Under the pieces are notes generated by a model. That model was not told the DNA's origin. It saw nothing but the letters and a program-made list of their open reading frames with translations, and searched no databases. Both the position numbers and the translations under genes were made by a program. Below, in pieces: positions 35,612-44,585 of a stretch of 64,000 nt of DNA (the stretch's first letter is position 1; every line of letters begins with the position of its first letter). The DNA comes from Streptomyces sp. MspMP-M5 (GTDB taxonomy: Bacteria > Actinomycetota > Actinomycetes > Streptomycetales > Streptomycetaceae). The DNA lies in NCBI RefSeq assembly GCF_000373585.1, contig NZ_KB891891.1:1-64000 (forward strand), in the 5' to 3' direction.

Positions 35612-36406
35612 GTGATACCCGCCGTACGAGCCATCGCACGCGCCGCCATGGCCGCCCGCCCCGTCCCGCTGGCCGAGGTCCAGGCGCGCGCCGAACTCCT
35701 CGCGCGCTTCAGCACCACGTACCTCGTCCCGGTCGACGTCTTCGCCGCCTTCGCGGCCGAACTCACCGACCGCCACCGCCCCGGCGGCCCGTTCACCGCG
35801 CTGTGCATCAACGGCCGCCGCTGGTTCCGCTACCGCTCCGTCTACTACGACACCCCCGACCTGCGCTCCTTCCACGACCACCGGCAGGGCACCGCGCTGT
35901 GCTTCACGATCCGCGAACGGCTCTACGCGGACACCGGAGAGCGGCAGTTCGAGGTCGAGCTCAAGGGCGAGCACGGCCGCACGGTCAAGCACCGGCGGCC
36001 CCTGATGCCCGGCGACCCGGCCCTCGGCGCGGCCCCGCGCGACTTCCTCGCCACCGTGCTCGACCGCTCCTACGGCATCCAGGCCCCCACCGAACTGGGC
36101 CGCTCCGTCGAGACCGACCACCAGCGCGCCACCTTCGTCGCCGACGGCCAGCGCGTCACCTGCGACGCCGCGCTCGTCTGCCGCGACCCGGAGACCGGCC
36201 GCTCCGTACGGGCCGACGGCGGTCTGGTCGTCGTCGAGACCAAGACCGCCGGCCGGCTCACCGAGGCCGACCGGCTGCTGGCCGGATACGGCGTCCCGGC
36301 CGCCGACTTCACCAAGTACTGCGGCGGGCTGTCGGCGCTCCGCCCGCACCTCCACGCCAACCACTGGCGCGGCCCGGTCCGGACCGCCTTCCCCGCGGCG
36401 GCCTGA
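35612..36406 (+). CDS. VTC-domain polyphosphate polymerase
   Basis: The 264-residue triphosphate-tunnel protein shows paired basic/acidic strands lining the tunnel: FSTTYLVPVDVFAAFAAEL, RYRSVYYDTPDLRSFHDH, CFTIRERLYADTGERQFEVE, VKHRR, LVVVETKTAGRLTEADRLL and FTKYCGGLSALRP. VTC-type TTM enzymes polymerise ATP gamma-phosphate into polyphosphate. In bacteria they often pair with a membrane partner, which is not seen here. GTG 35612 follows AAGGAGACC. The longer frame from 35429 is an upstream extension without family match. Confidence 0.85.
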   Translation: MIPAVRAIARAAMAARPVPLAEVQARAELLARFSTTYLVPVDVFAAFAAELTDRHRPGGPFTALCINGRRWFRYRSVYYDTPDLRSFHDHRQGTALCFTIRERLYADTGERQFEVELKGEHGRTVKHRRPLMPGDPALGAAPRDFLATVLDRSYGIQAPTELGRSVETDHQRATFVADGQRVTCDAALVCRDPETGRSVRADGGLVVVETKTAGRLTEADRLLAGYGVPAADFTKYCGGLSALRPHLHANHWRGPVRTAFPAAA

Positions 36407-36643
36407 GCAGTGCGCGGGGCGGTACGCCCTGAACGCCGCGGATCCTGACGGTGCCCGGGGGCAGGTACCCCACCCCCGGGCATCCCTGGAGTTTCCTCCA
36501 GGACCGTAGACATTCTGTCCGCGCGCGTGGTGAGCGCCATACACAGTGTCGGTACCGGCCGACGGAACGTGATCCCTAGGCTGGGGGCCGTCCGCCGCGC
36601 CGTCCGGCGGCGGAACCGAGCGACCCGATCCGAGGTACTGACC

Positions 36644-38002
36644 GTGACCACGCCGCTTCCCGACCCTGCCGCCGGGGCCGCCGTCAAGGCCGCCGACCGT
36701 GCGCACGTCTTCCACTCCTGGTCCGCCCAGGGCCTGATCGATCCGCTGCCGGTCGCCGGCGCGGAGGGCTCGTACTTCTGGGACTACGACGGCAACCGCT
36801 ACCTCGACTTCTCCTCCCAGCTGGTCAACACCAACATCGGCCACCAGCACCCCAAGGTCGTCGCGGCCATCCAGGAGCAGGCCGGCAAACTGTGCACGCT
36901 CGCCCCCGGCTTCGCGGTGGACGTCCGCTCCGAGGCCGCCCGGCTGGTCGCCGAGCGCACCCCCGGCGACCTCGACAAGATCTTCTTCACCAACGGCGGC
37001 GCCGAGGCGGTGGAGAACGCCGTCCGGATGGCCCGGCTGCACACCGGCCGCCCCAAGGTGCTCTCCACCTACCGCTCGTACCACGGCGCCACCGCCGCCG
37101 CGATCAACCTCACCGGCGACCCCCGCCGCTGGCCCTCCGACACCGGCGCGGCCGGCGTCGTCCACTTCTGGGGCCCCTTCCTCTACCGCTCGCCGTTCCA
37201 CGCCGAGAACGAAGCCCAGGAGTGCGAGCGCGCCCTGGCCCACCTGGAACAGACCATCGCCTTCGAGGGCCCCGGGTCGATCGCCGCGATCATCCTGGAG
37301 ACCGTGCCCGGCACCGCCGGCATCATGGTCCCGCCGCCCGGCTACCTCGCCGGCGTCCGCGAGATCTGCGACCGCCACGGCATCGTCTTCATCCTCGACG
37401 AGGTGATGGCGGGCTTCGGCCGCACCGGCCACTGGTTCGCCGCCGACCACTTCGGCGTCACCCCCGACCTGCTGACCTTCGCCAAGGGCGTCAACTCCGG
37501 CTACGTCCCGCTGGGCGGCGTGGCCATCAGCGCCGAGATCGCCGCCACCTTCGACCGGCGGCCCTACCCCGGCGGCCTGACCTACTCCGGTCACCCGCTG
37601 GCCTGCGCCTCCGCCGTCGCCACGATCAACGCGATGGCCGAGGAGCGGATCGTGGAGAACGCCGCGGAGATCGGCGAGAAGGTCATCGGCCCGGCGCTGC
37701 GCGAGATGGCCGAGCGGCACCCCTCCGTCGGCGAGGTCCGCGGCCTGGGCGTCTTCTGGGCCCTCGACCTGGTCCGCGACAAGGAGACCCGCGAGCCGCT
37801 GGTGCCCTACAACGCGGCCGGCGCCGACAACGCCCCGATGGCCGAGTTCGCCGCGGCCTGCAAGCGCGGCGGCCTGTGGCCGTTCGTGAACATGAACCGC
37901 ACCCACGTCGTCCCGGCCTGCACCATCACCGAGGCCGAGGCCAAGGAGGGCCTCGCCGCCCTCGACGAGGCCCTGGCGGTGGCGGACGCGCACACCGCCT
38001 GA
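36644..38002 (+). CDS. Class III aminotransferase (omega-amino acid type)
   Basis: The 452-residue class III PLP aminotransferase contains YFWDYDGNRYLDFSSQLVN, IGHQHPKVVAAIQEQA, FFTNGGAEAVENAVRMARL, SYHGATAAAINLTGDPRRWP, VFILDEVMAGFGRTG and the PLP lysine in LTFAKGVNSGYVPLGG. It resembles taurine/beta-alanine:pyruvate transaminases. The divergence between PLP families does not allow a substrate. GTG 36644 lies behind GAGGT. A FadR/GntR regulator follows and could control it. TAGGCT at 36577-36582 is a candidate -10 box. Confidence 0.9.
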   Translation: MTTPLPDPAAGAAVKAADRAHVFHSWSAQGLIDPLPVAGAEGSYFWDYDGNRYLDFSSQLVNTNIGHQHPKVVAAIQEQAGKLCTLAPGFAVDVRSEAARLVAERTPGDLDKIFFTNGGAEAVENAVRMARLHTGRPKVLSTYRSYHGATAAAINLTGDPRRWPSDTGAAGVVHFWGPFLYRSPFHAENEAQECERALAHLEQTIAFEGPGSIAAIILETVPGTAGIMVPPPGYLAGVREICDRHGIVFILDEVMAGFGRTGHWFAADHFGVTPDLLTFAKGVNSGYVPLGGVAISAEIAATFDRRPYPGGLTYSGHPLACASAVATINAMAEERIVENAAEIGEKVIGPALREMAERHPSVGEVRGLGVFWALDLVRDKETREPLVPYNAAGADNAPMAEFAAACKRGGLWPFVNMNRTHVVPACTITEAEAKEGLAALDEALAVADAHTA

Positions 38003-38064
38003 GCGCCCCGCCGGACGGCAGCCGCGCGGCCCTCGCCTATCGTGGGCGGGGGCCGCGCCGCCTG

Positions 38065-38078
38065 GTTTCACGTGAAAC
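38065..38078. other. parS site, third copy
   Basis: Exact GTTTCACGTGAAAC (extended to a 16-bp palindrome with flanking G and C) between the aminotransferase and GntR genes. Together with the pair near 18.7 kb it shows the window lies in the origin-proximal ParB domain. Confidence 0.92.
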
Positions 38079-38152
38079 CGCGCCACCCGCCTCGCCTATG
38101 GTGAGGAGGGCCGCTCCCGACGCGGCCATGGACGTCGGAGGAGACGCACCGC

Positions 38153-38830
38153 ATGGCCCCGGGCCCGGACAGCTCAGTGATACGGCGCAGCACCCTGCGC
38201 GAGCAGATCGCCGACGCGCTGCGCGACGAGATCCTGGCCGGCCGGCTGCCCTCCGGCCACCCCTTCACCGTCAAGGAGATCGCCGACCAGTACGGCGTCT
38301 CCGCGACACCGGTGCGCGAGGCGCTGCTCGACCTGTGCGCCCAGGGCCTGCTCGACGTCGAACAGCATCGCGGCTTCAAGGTCCACGCCTTCACCACCGA
38401 CGACTTCCGCGCCATGGTCGAGGCCCGCACCCTGATCATCGAGGGCATCTTCCGCAGCAACGCCGAACGGGCCCTGCTGGCCACCCCCGCCGAGGTGCTG
38501 ATCTCCATCCGCCGCCGCGCCGAGGAGGCCGAACGCGCCGCCCGGGCCGGCGACCTGGACGTACTCATCGGCTACGACCTGCGGTTCTGGCGCGAGCTGA
38601 GCGGCATCGTCCAGAACGCCTACATCAGCGACTTCCTGGACCGGATCCGCGTCCAGACCTGGATGTTCACGGTGCCGCTGCTGCGCCGCGAGCCGCACCT
38701 CAAGGGCCGCCTCTGGCACGGCCACAGCGAACTGGCCGACGCCCTGCTGCGGCACGACCTGCCGGACGCCCAGCGGCTGATCGCCGACTACAACGCGCAC
38801 TCCCTCGCCCTCGTGGGAACGGCCGGGTAG
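38153..38830 (+). CDS. GntR-family regulator (FCD/FadR type)
   Basis: The 225-residue regulator has a GntR winged helix (STLREQIADALRDEILAGRL, then EIADQYGVSATPVREALLDL and LLDVEQHRGFKVHAF). The all-helical FCD domain carries EARTLIIEGIFRSNAERALL, FWRELSGIVQNAYISDFLDR and the metal-site-type LKGRLWHGHSELADALLRHD. FCD domains bind small acids with a metal ion. The likely target is the upstream aminotransferase gene or its own promoter. The third parS site lies in its upstream region. Confidence 0.9.
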   Translation: MAPGPDSSVIRRSTLREQIADALRDEILAGRLPSGHPFTVKEIADQYGVSATPVREALLDLCAQGLLDVEQHRGFKVHAFTTDDFRAMVEARTLIIEGIFRSNAERALLATPAEVLISIRRRAEEAERAARAGDLDVLIGYDLRFWRELSGIVQNAYISDFLDRIRVQTWMFTVPLLRREPHLKGRLWHGHSELADALLRHDLPDAQRLIADYNAHSLALVGTAG

Positions 38831-38927
38831 CACTACGCTGTCCCGACCATCGGCCGCATAGGGGCCGTCCTTCGTGGCCGTACGTGCGCCGGTGCCCCCG
38901 TCCCCGACCGGAAGCGAGCCCTCACCC

Positions 38928-39578
38928 GTGGCATGTGATCTGTGGCTGGTACCCCTCGTCGACGTGCTGTGCCACAGCCCCGACAACCCGTTCTCCGAAG
39001 AGATCGCCGCCTACAACGACGCCCTGGTGGGCGCCGGCCTGCCGGAGATCCCGGTCTTCAGCTACATGCCGGGCCTCTCCGGTGACGTGGCGCCGGTCGC
39101 CGGCTTCGACTACGACGCCCTGCACTTCCTGCGCCGCGCCTACCTGCTGCGGCTGTGCGGCCTGGAGGTGACCCCGGTCGGCGAACTCGGCGGCGACTAC
39201 GAGCAGTTGCTGGAGATGTTCGAGACCACCGCACAGCAGTCCCACCTGGTCTGGCACTACGACCACGCGGGCGCCTACGTCCCGGTCGACTTCCCGCACC
39301 CGCTCGCCACCGAGGAACTGCTGGCCGGCGGCGGCCCGTTGGGCTCCTCCCACGGGTTGCTGCGGGACCTCGAACTGGTCGCCCCGGCGCTGGGCATCGA
39401 CCCGGCCAACCCGCCGGCCGCCCCCGCACCGCCGGCCGGCCCCACCTCCCTGGAGGAGCGGGCCGCCGCCGCCCCCCTGGACGACGGCCCGTTCGCCCGG
39501 GAACGGCACGTCTGGCTCGGACTGCACGCCGCCGCCACCCGGAGCCTGGGCCAGGGCTCCATGATCGTCTTCAGCTGA
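38928..39578 (+). CDS. Hypothetical actinobacterial protein (216 aa)
   Basis: The family is not recognised. The protein starts at GTG (VACDLWLVPLVDVLCHSPDNP) and is soluble. It has acidic aromatic segments (GFDYDALHFLRRAYLLRLCG, TTAQQSHLVWHYDHAGAYVP), a Pro/Ala-rich linker and a short C-terminal WLGLHAAATRSLGQGSMIVF. No catalytic motif is visible. Codon bias is strong. A convergent hairpin terminator (39586-39622) separates it from the SLATT gene. The long frame from 38874 is rejected because it gives a Pro-rich, family-unlike start. Confidence 0.75.
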   Translation: MACDLWLVPLVDVLCHSPDNPFSEEIAAYNDALVGAGLPEIPVFSYMPGLSGDVAPVAGFDYDALHFLRRAYLLRLCGLEVTPVGELGGDYEQLLEMFETTAQQSHLVWHYDHAGAYVPVDFPHPLATEELLAGGGPLGSSHGLLRDLELVAPALGIDPANPPAAPAPPAGPTSLEERAAAAPLDDGPFARERHVWLGLHAAATRSLGQGSMIVFS

Positions 39579-39585
39579 ACGGGCC

Positions 39586-39622
39586 GGGCCGGCGGGGCGG
39601 CGCGCCCCGGCCCCGCCGGCCC
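39586..39622. terminator. Bidirectional hairpin between convergent genes
   Basis: Perfect 13-bp stem (GGGCCGGCGGGGC, complement 39610-39622) and 11-nt loop, placed between two converging stops. Confidence 0.85.
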
Positions 39623-39626
39623 GTGC

Positions 39627-40439
39627 TCAGCGCGGCGCCTCCGGCGGCCGCTGCCGCGGCATGTTCGGCCGCGTACCGGGCTGCCGCGGATACCGCCCCT
39701 GCTGCCCCGGGCCCTCCTGCCGCGCCGCCGACCACGGCAGTACCGCATGCGTGGCCTGCGGCACCGGAGCCGACCGGAACGCCACCATCCAGTCCGCCGT
39801 CTCGGTGCGCACCAGCTCCCCGACGTCCTCGTTGAACCGCCGCAGCACGCCCAGGCAGCGCTCCGCCGCCTCGCTCGCGGTCCCCTCGGCCGGCCCCAGC
39901 ACCTCCCGCACGCTCTCCGCCGCCCAGTCGAACTGCAGCGCCTCCAGCCGCCGGTGGATCGCCTGCGCGGTGGCCAGGTCCCGCATCCAGCCCGCGGTCA
40001 GCCCGAAGTACCGGTCGCAGCCCACGCACACCGCCGCCACCAGCAGCGTCAGCGCGCCCCACGGCGCCCCGTGCTCCCAGACGCCGGCGAGGTCGAGCAG
40101 CGGCAGCGTCCCGCTCGCGGTCACCCCGGCGGCGGCCCCCAGCCGCAGCGCCCGCGCCCCGCGGCGCTTGGTCAGCCGGTCGCGCAGATACCAGTCGGCG
40201 GTGCGCAGCGCGCCCTCCTCGCTCCAGAGGTACAGCGCGTCCAGCCGGCTGCCCGGTTCCCCCCAGTCGCCGTGCGGGAACGCCCGGCCCACGAGATCGC
40301 CGCGGCCGCGGAGCGGGCCGGCGGGGCGCCGCTCGGGCCGGCCGTGGTTCCGGTGCCGGTCCGGGGACCGCCCGCGGCCCCGGTCGGCCCCGCCCTCGCC
40401 CCGAGGGGGCCCCTCGGGCTGCATCTCCGGCTGACTCAC
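39627..40439 (-). CDS. SLATT-domain two-helix membrane protein
   Basis: The 270-residue protein starts at GTG (VSQPEMQPEGPPRGEGGADR) with a disordered Arg/Pro-rich head of about 60 residues. The SLATT pattern follows: YLWSEEGALRTADWYLRDRL, RALRLGAAAGVTASGTLPLL (helix 1), WGALTLLVAAVCVGCDRYFG (helix 2), then a helical cytoplasmic tail. SLATT proteins are two-helix proteins predicted as pore-formers in nucleotide-signalling conflict systems. In streptomycetes this one sits next to purD, with no nucleotide cyclase visible here. A defence role is not supported by context. Confidence 0.75.
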   Translation of the reverse strand: MSQPEMQPEGPPRGEGGADRGRGRSPDRHRNHGRPERRPAGPLRGRGDLVGRAFPHGDWGEPGSRLDALYLWSEEGALRTADWYLRDRLTKRRGARALRLGAAAGVTASGTLPLLDLAGVWEHGAPWGALTLLVAAVCVGCDRYFGLTAGWMRDLATAQAIHRRLEALQFDWAAESVREVLGPAEGTASEAAERCLGVLRRFNEDVGELVRTETADWMVAFRSAPVPQATHAVLPWSAARQEGPGQQGRYPRQPGTRPNMPRQRPPEAPR

Positions 40440-40744
40440 CCGTGCGCTCCCTCGTACGCGGATCCGTGGGGTGCGCGCATGGCCTGCGGATCGTCTGCGC
40501 ACCGCCCCCTTCCTACCGCCGAACGGCTGGCCTCTGTCCCAAGATCGCCCGTTTTCCGCCCGGAAGTGGTGGGGGATCCGGTATAGGACGTCCGCGGATC
40601 TCACCCGAAAGAGTTGCCGCCGTGCGGGCGGACGACGAGGGCGCCGCCGCCGATGCCGGCGCCGACGGACCGGCGGTTTCCGGCCGGGGCCCGCCCTTGT
40701 GCGATCGGGGCACGCCCGGCGGCCGCCCGCTTGGTGCGTTCGTC

Positions 40745-40750
40745 TAGGCT
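40745..40750 (+). promoter_or_regulatory. -10 box of leaderless purD transcript
   Basis: TAGGCT ends 7 nt before the purD GTG, with no ribosome binding site between them, as in leaderless streptomycete mRNAs. Confidence 0.6.
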
Positions 40751-40757
40751 GCACACC

Positions 40758-42014
<1,257 letters not shown>

Positions 42015-42539
42015 GGGCGCAGGGGGCGGCGCCCGACCGGCTCGTCCGTCGTCCGCGACAAGCCCCGCCTCCACCACGACCGAGGCATATGTCCGCCTCC
42101 CGGATCTCTGGACCTTTGGATCTCCGGTGACGCGCGCGGGCATATGCCTCGGTCGCGCTCCGGGGGACGTGACGCCGGTCGAGAAGCGGTCCAGATCCGC
42201 TCCCTTCCGGTCCATGGCTTTACCCAAAGCCATTCCATCGAGTGACCGCGCGGGTATCCGGCTGACGAACCCGGAACCCCCAACTAGGGTGCCGCGCAAG
42301 CGTCCTGCGGTCAGCGGTACCGGCAGCAGGGGGCGCGGCGTCCGCCGCTCCGGTGGGGCCGGTGCCCGCACCGGGGCGAGAGTCCCGGCGGGCGTCCGGC
42401 AACTGGCCCACCGACATTGCGATGTCAGTGGCCGGTGCCACAGTGGGTGGGGAGTGAGCTCGCTCGCTCGTCCGCACACCGCACGACCGTCGTCCGTCCG
42501 TCCCGTGTTCTCCGTCCCGCTCCGTCAGGACCGCTGGGG
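42015..42539. other. Intergenic region after purD
   Basis: It holds the 20-bp inverted repeat pair at 42077-42155. A lower-GC stretch (42200-42300) includes TTTACCCAAAG. A further stretch has scattered GTG/ATG frames but no ribosome binding site. No gene is supported; the many overlapping frames are a high-GC artefact. The region probably contains the promoter of the 42540 gene. Confidence 0.55.
42077..42155. repeat. Inverted repeat pair (20 bp arms) containing CATATG
   Basis: Left arm 42077-42096 (CGACCGAGGCATATGTCCGC) and right arm 42136-42155 are complements with one mismatch, separated by 39 nt. The loop holds two GGATCTC-like direct copies and CCGG edges. It lies 62 bp after the purD stop and may be a terminator or RNA structure. 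Confidence 0.75.
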
Positions 42540-44408
42540 GTGTACAGGCTCGTGGCAAGTCCGGAAACAGGCGTCCTGGTGGCGCGTGCCCGCGCCCTCG
42601 CGGTGCTCCGCGTCCGCGGTGCGGCGCTGGCGGTTGCCCTGCTGCCGGCCGCGGCCGCCGTGGTCCTCCTCGTGGGCGGCGCCACCGGGCGGCTCGGCAC
42701 CGAAGGCGGCTGGGCGGTCGCCCGCTGGGCGGTCGGTGGGCTCACCGTGGCGAGCCTCCTGCTGGCCGCGCTGGTCGCCGCGGTCGTCGTCCGCGCCCGG
42801 CCCGCGCTCAGCCCCTCCGTGCCGATCGCCGAGGACGCCGCCCCGGATCTCTACCGCCTGGTCCGCGACCTCGCCGACCGCCTCGACGTCCCCGCCCCCT
42901 CGGCGATAGCGCTCACCCCCGACTGCGACAGCTGGCTGGAGGACCGCACGCACCGCGCGCACGGCCCGCCGCGTCCCGCCGGGCGACTCGGCCGCCGGGC
43001 GCCCCAGGCCCCGGTCCTGGTCATCGGCTCGCCGTTCCTGTGGTGGATGCGGGTCGCCGAGCTGCGCGCCCTGCTGGCCCCCGTGGTCGCCGGCACCGGC
43101 CCGTCCGCGCATCCGGACATAGCCGCCGCCCGTCGCTTCATCCGCGGCCTGGATGCGGCCGCCGCGGTCGCCACCCGCGCCCGCGATCCGCTGCGCGCCC
43201 TCCCGCTCCGCTTCGTCGGCCGGGTCGCCCGGCTGCTGCTGCGCGCCGCCCGCGAGCACGCCACACTCATGGAGCGCGGGGTCGCGGCCGCCGCTTCCGA
43301 GCGCGCCCAGGGCGTCGACTACGGCCTGCGGATCGTCGCCCAGGAACAGGTCGGCCTGGCCTACGCGGGCTGGGACCGCCTGCTGACGAGGGTCGCGCTG
43401 CCCGCCTGGCGACTGGGCCGCTGGCCCTCCCGGCTGGACGCCGGTGTGGTCTCCGCGCTCACCGAGCTCTCCCGCCGCGACCGCCTCGCCGAGGGGTTCG
43501 CCTCCCGTCTGGGCGAGCGGCCCGCCTGCGACCTCCTGGAGGAGCCCGGCACCATCGACCGCGCCGCCTCCCTGCTCGCCGCCCGACTCTTCCACGGCGG
43601 CCCGGCCGAGCCCGGCCCGGACTGGTCACCGGTCGGCTGGCAGCAGTACCCGCAGGAGATCGTGGACCGCAAGTGGCGCCTGGAGGCGGCCCGGCTGCAC
43701 CGCGTCCTCGACGCCCTCCCGCCGACCGGCCCGCACGATCCCGGCCGGGCGGCCCCGGACCGCCCCGCCGCCCCCGCGGACGCTCCCGCCGTCGCCCCGC
43801 CCCTCACCTACGCCGGCGCCCGTAGCCGTACGCCCGCCGCGCACCACCCCGCGGGCCTGACCCGCGCCCTCGACGCCGAGCGGGCAGCGCAGCCCCCCGC
43901 CGCCGAGCCCGCCCCGTCCGCGGCTGCCCCGCCCCCCGCCCCGACCCTGGAACGGGTCATCGACCGCCTGGCTCACGACACCGGCGCCGGCGATCTGCTC
44001 GCCGCCCGGCTCGGCGCCGAGGTCGCCCGCGAGGAGCGCGAGGAAGCCGCCCGCCAGGCCGCCCGGGACCGTTCCGCGCAGCCCGGCGGCACCGCCACCG
44101 CCGGCGTCGTATGGGGCGACGGCCCGCCCGACGGCCTCCCGCTCTTCCCCCTCCAACCACCCCGCACGGCCCGCGAACTCCTCGCCGACCACGTCACGGC
44201 GATGGTCTGCTGCGCCGCCGTGGACACCGCCGGCGCCGCCCCCGGCCTGGACTGGCTCGACGGCCCGGCCCTCCTCGTGGACGGCACCCGCCGCTCCGAC
44301 CTCGGCCGCCCGGTCCTCAGCCTGGTCGACGACGGCGACGCCGAACCGCTCCGCGGCTGGCTGCACCGGATCGGCGTCCGCCCGGAGAAGCCGGTCCGGC
44401 TGGCCTGA
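42540..44408 (+). CDS. M48-peptidase-like membrane protein lacking HExxH
   Basis: This 622-residue protein starts at GTG (42540 or 42552). Two membrane helices (about residues 20-80) are followed by an M48-like core. Where active M48 enzymes have ELxAVLAHExAH, this protein reads VAELRALLAPVVAGTGPSAHP, so both zinc histidines and the catalytic glutamate are lost. Downstream it keeps the ordered helical core (LTELSRRDRLAEGFASRLGE), then a Pro/Ala-rich linker and a conserved tail (LLVDGTRRSDLGRPVLSLVD). It is likely a pseudo-peptidase. Between purD and purC this gene is common in streptomycetes. Confidence 0.7.
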   Translation: MYRLVASPETGVLVARARALAVLRVRGAALAVALLPAAAAVVLLVGGATGRLGTEGGWAVARWAVGGLTVASLLLAALVAAVVVRARPALSPSVPIAEDAAPDLYRLVRDLADRLDVPAPSAIALTPDCDSWLEDRTHRAHGPPRPAGRLGRRAPQAPVLVIGSPFLWWMRVAELRALLAPVVAGTGPSAHPDIAAARRFIRGLDAAAAVATRARDPLRALPLRFVGRVARLLLRAAREHATLMERGVAAAASERAQGVDYGLRIVAQEQVGLAYAGWDRLLTRVALPAWRLGRWPSRLDAGVVSALTELSRRDRLAEGFASRLGERPACDLLEEPGTIDRAASLLAARLFHGGPAEPGPDWSPVGWQQYPQEIVDRKWRLEAARLHRVLDALPPTGPHDPGRAAPDRPAAPADAPAVAPPLTYAGARSRTPAAHHPAGLTRALDAERAAQPPAAEPAPSAAAPPPAPTLERVIDRLAHDTGAGDLLAARLGAEVAREEREEAARQAARDRSAQPGGTATAGVVWGDGPPDGLPLFPLQPPRTARELLADHVTAMVCCAAVDTAGAAPGLDWLDGPALLVDGTRRSDLGRPVLSLVDDGDAEPLRGWLHRIGVRPEKPVRLA

Positions 44409-44585
44409 CCCCGGGGCCTGTCGCCCACCGAGGCGGCTGAGTGTTCCCTTCCAGTCCGTGCTTCGGGCCAAGGGCGCCTAAATTCACGACGAAGGGTGAC
44501 GAAGTGAGTGCGTAATGTGATGTGCTGGGGGATGGGTAAGGCCCGGTCGGCCGCGGCCATGGGGGACGCGGGAGGGGAGTGGAAG

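Noticed and set aside
39627..40439. CBASS-type defence system at the SLATT gene
   Set aside because: No nucleotide cyclase or other defence effector is adjacent. The gene stands beside purD as in other streptomycetes.
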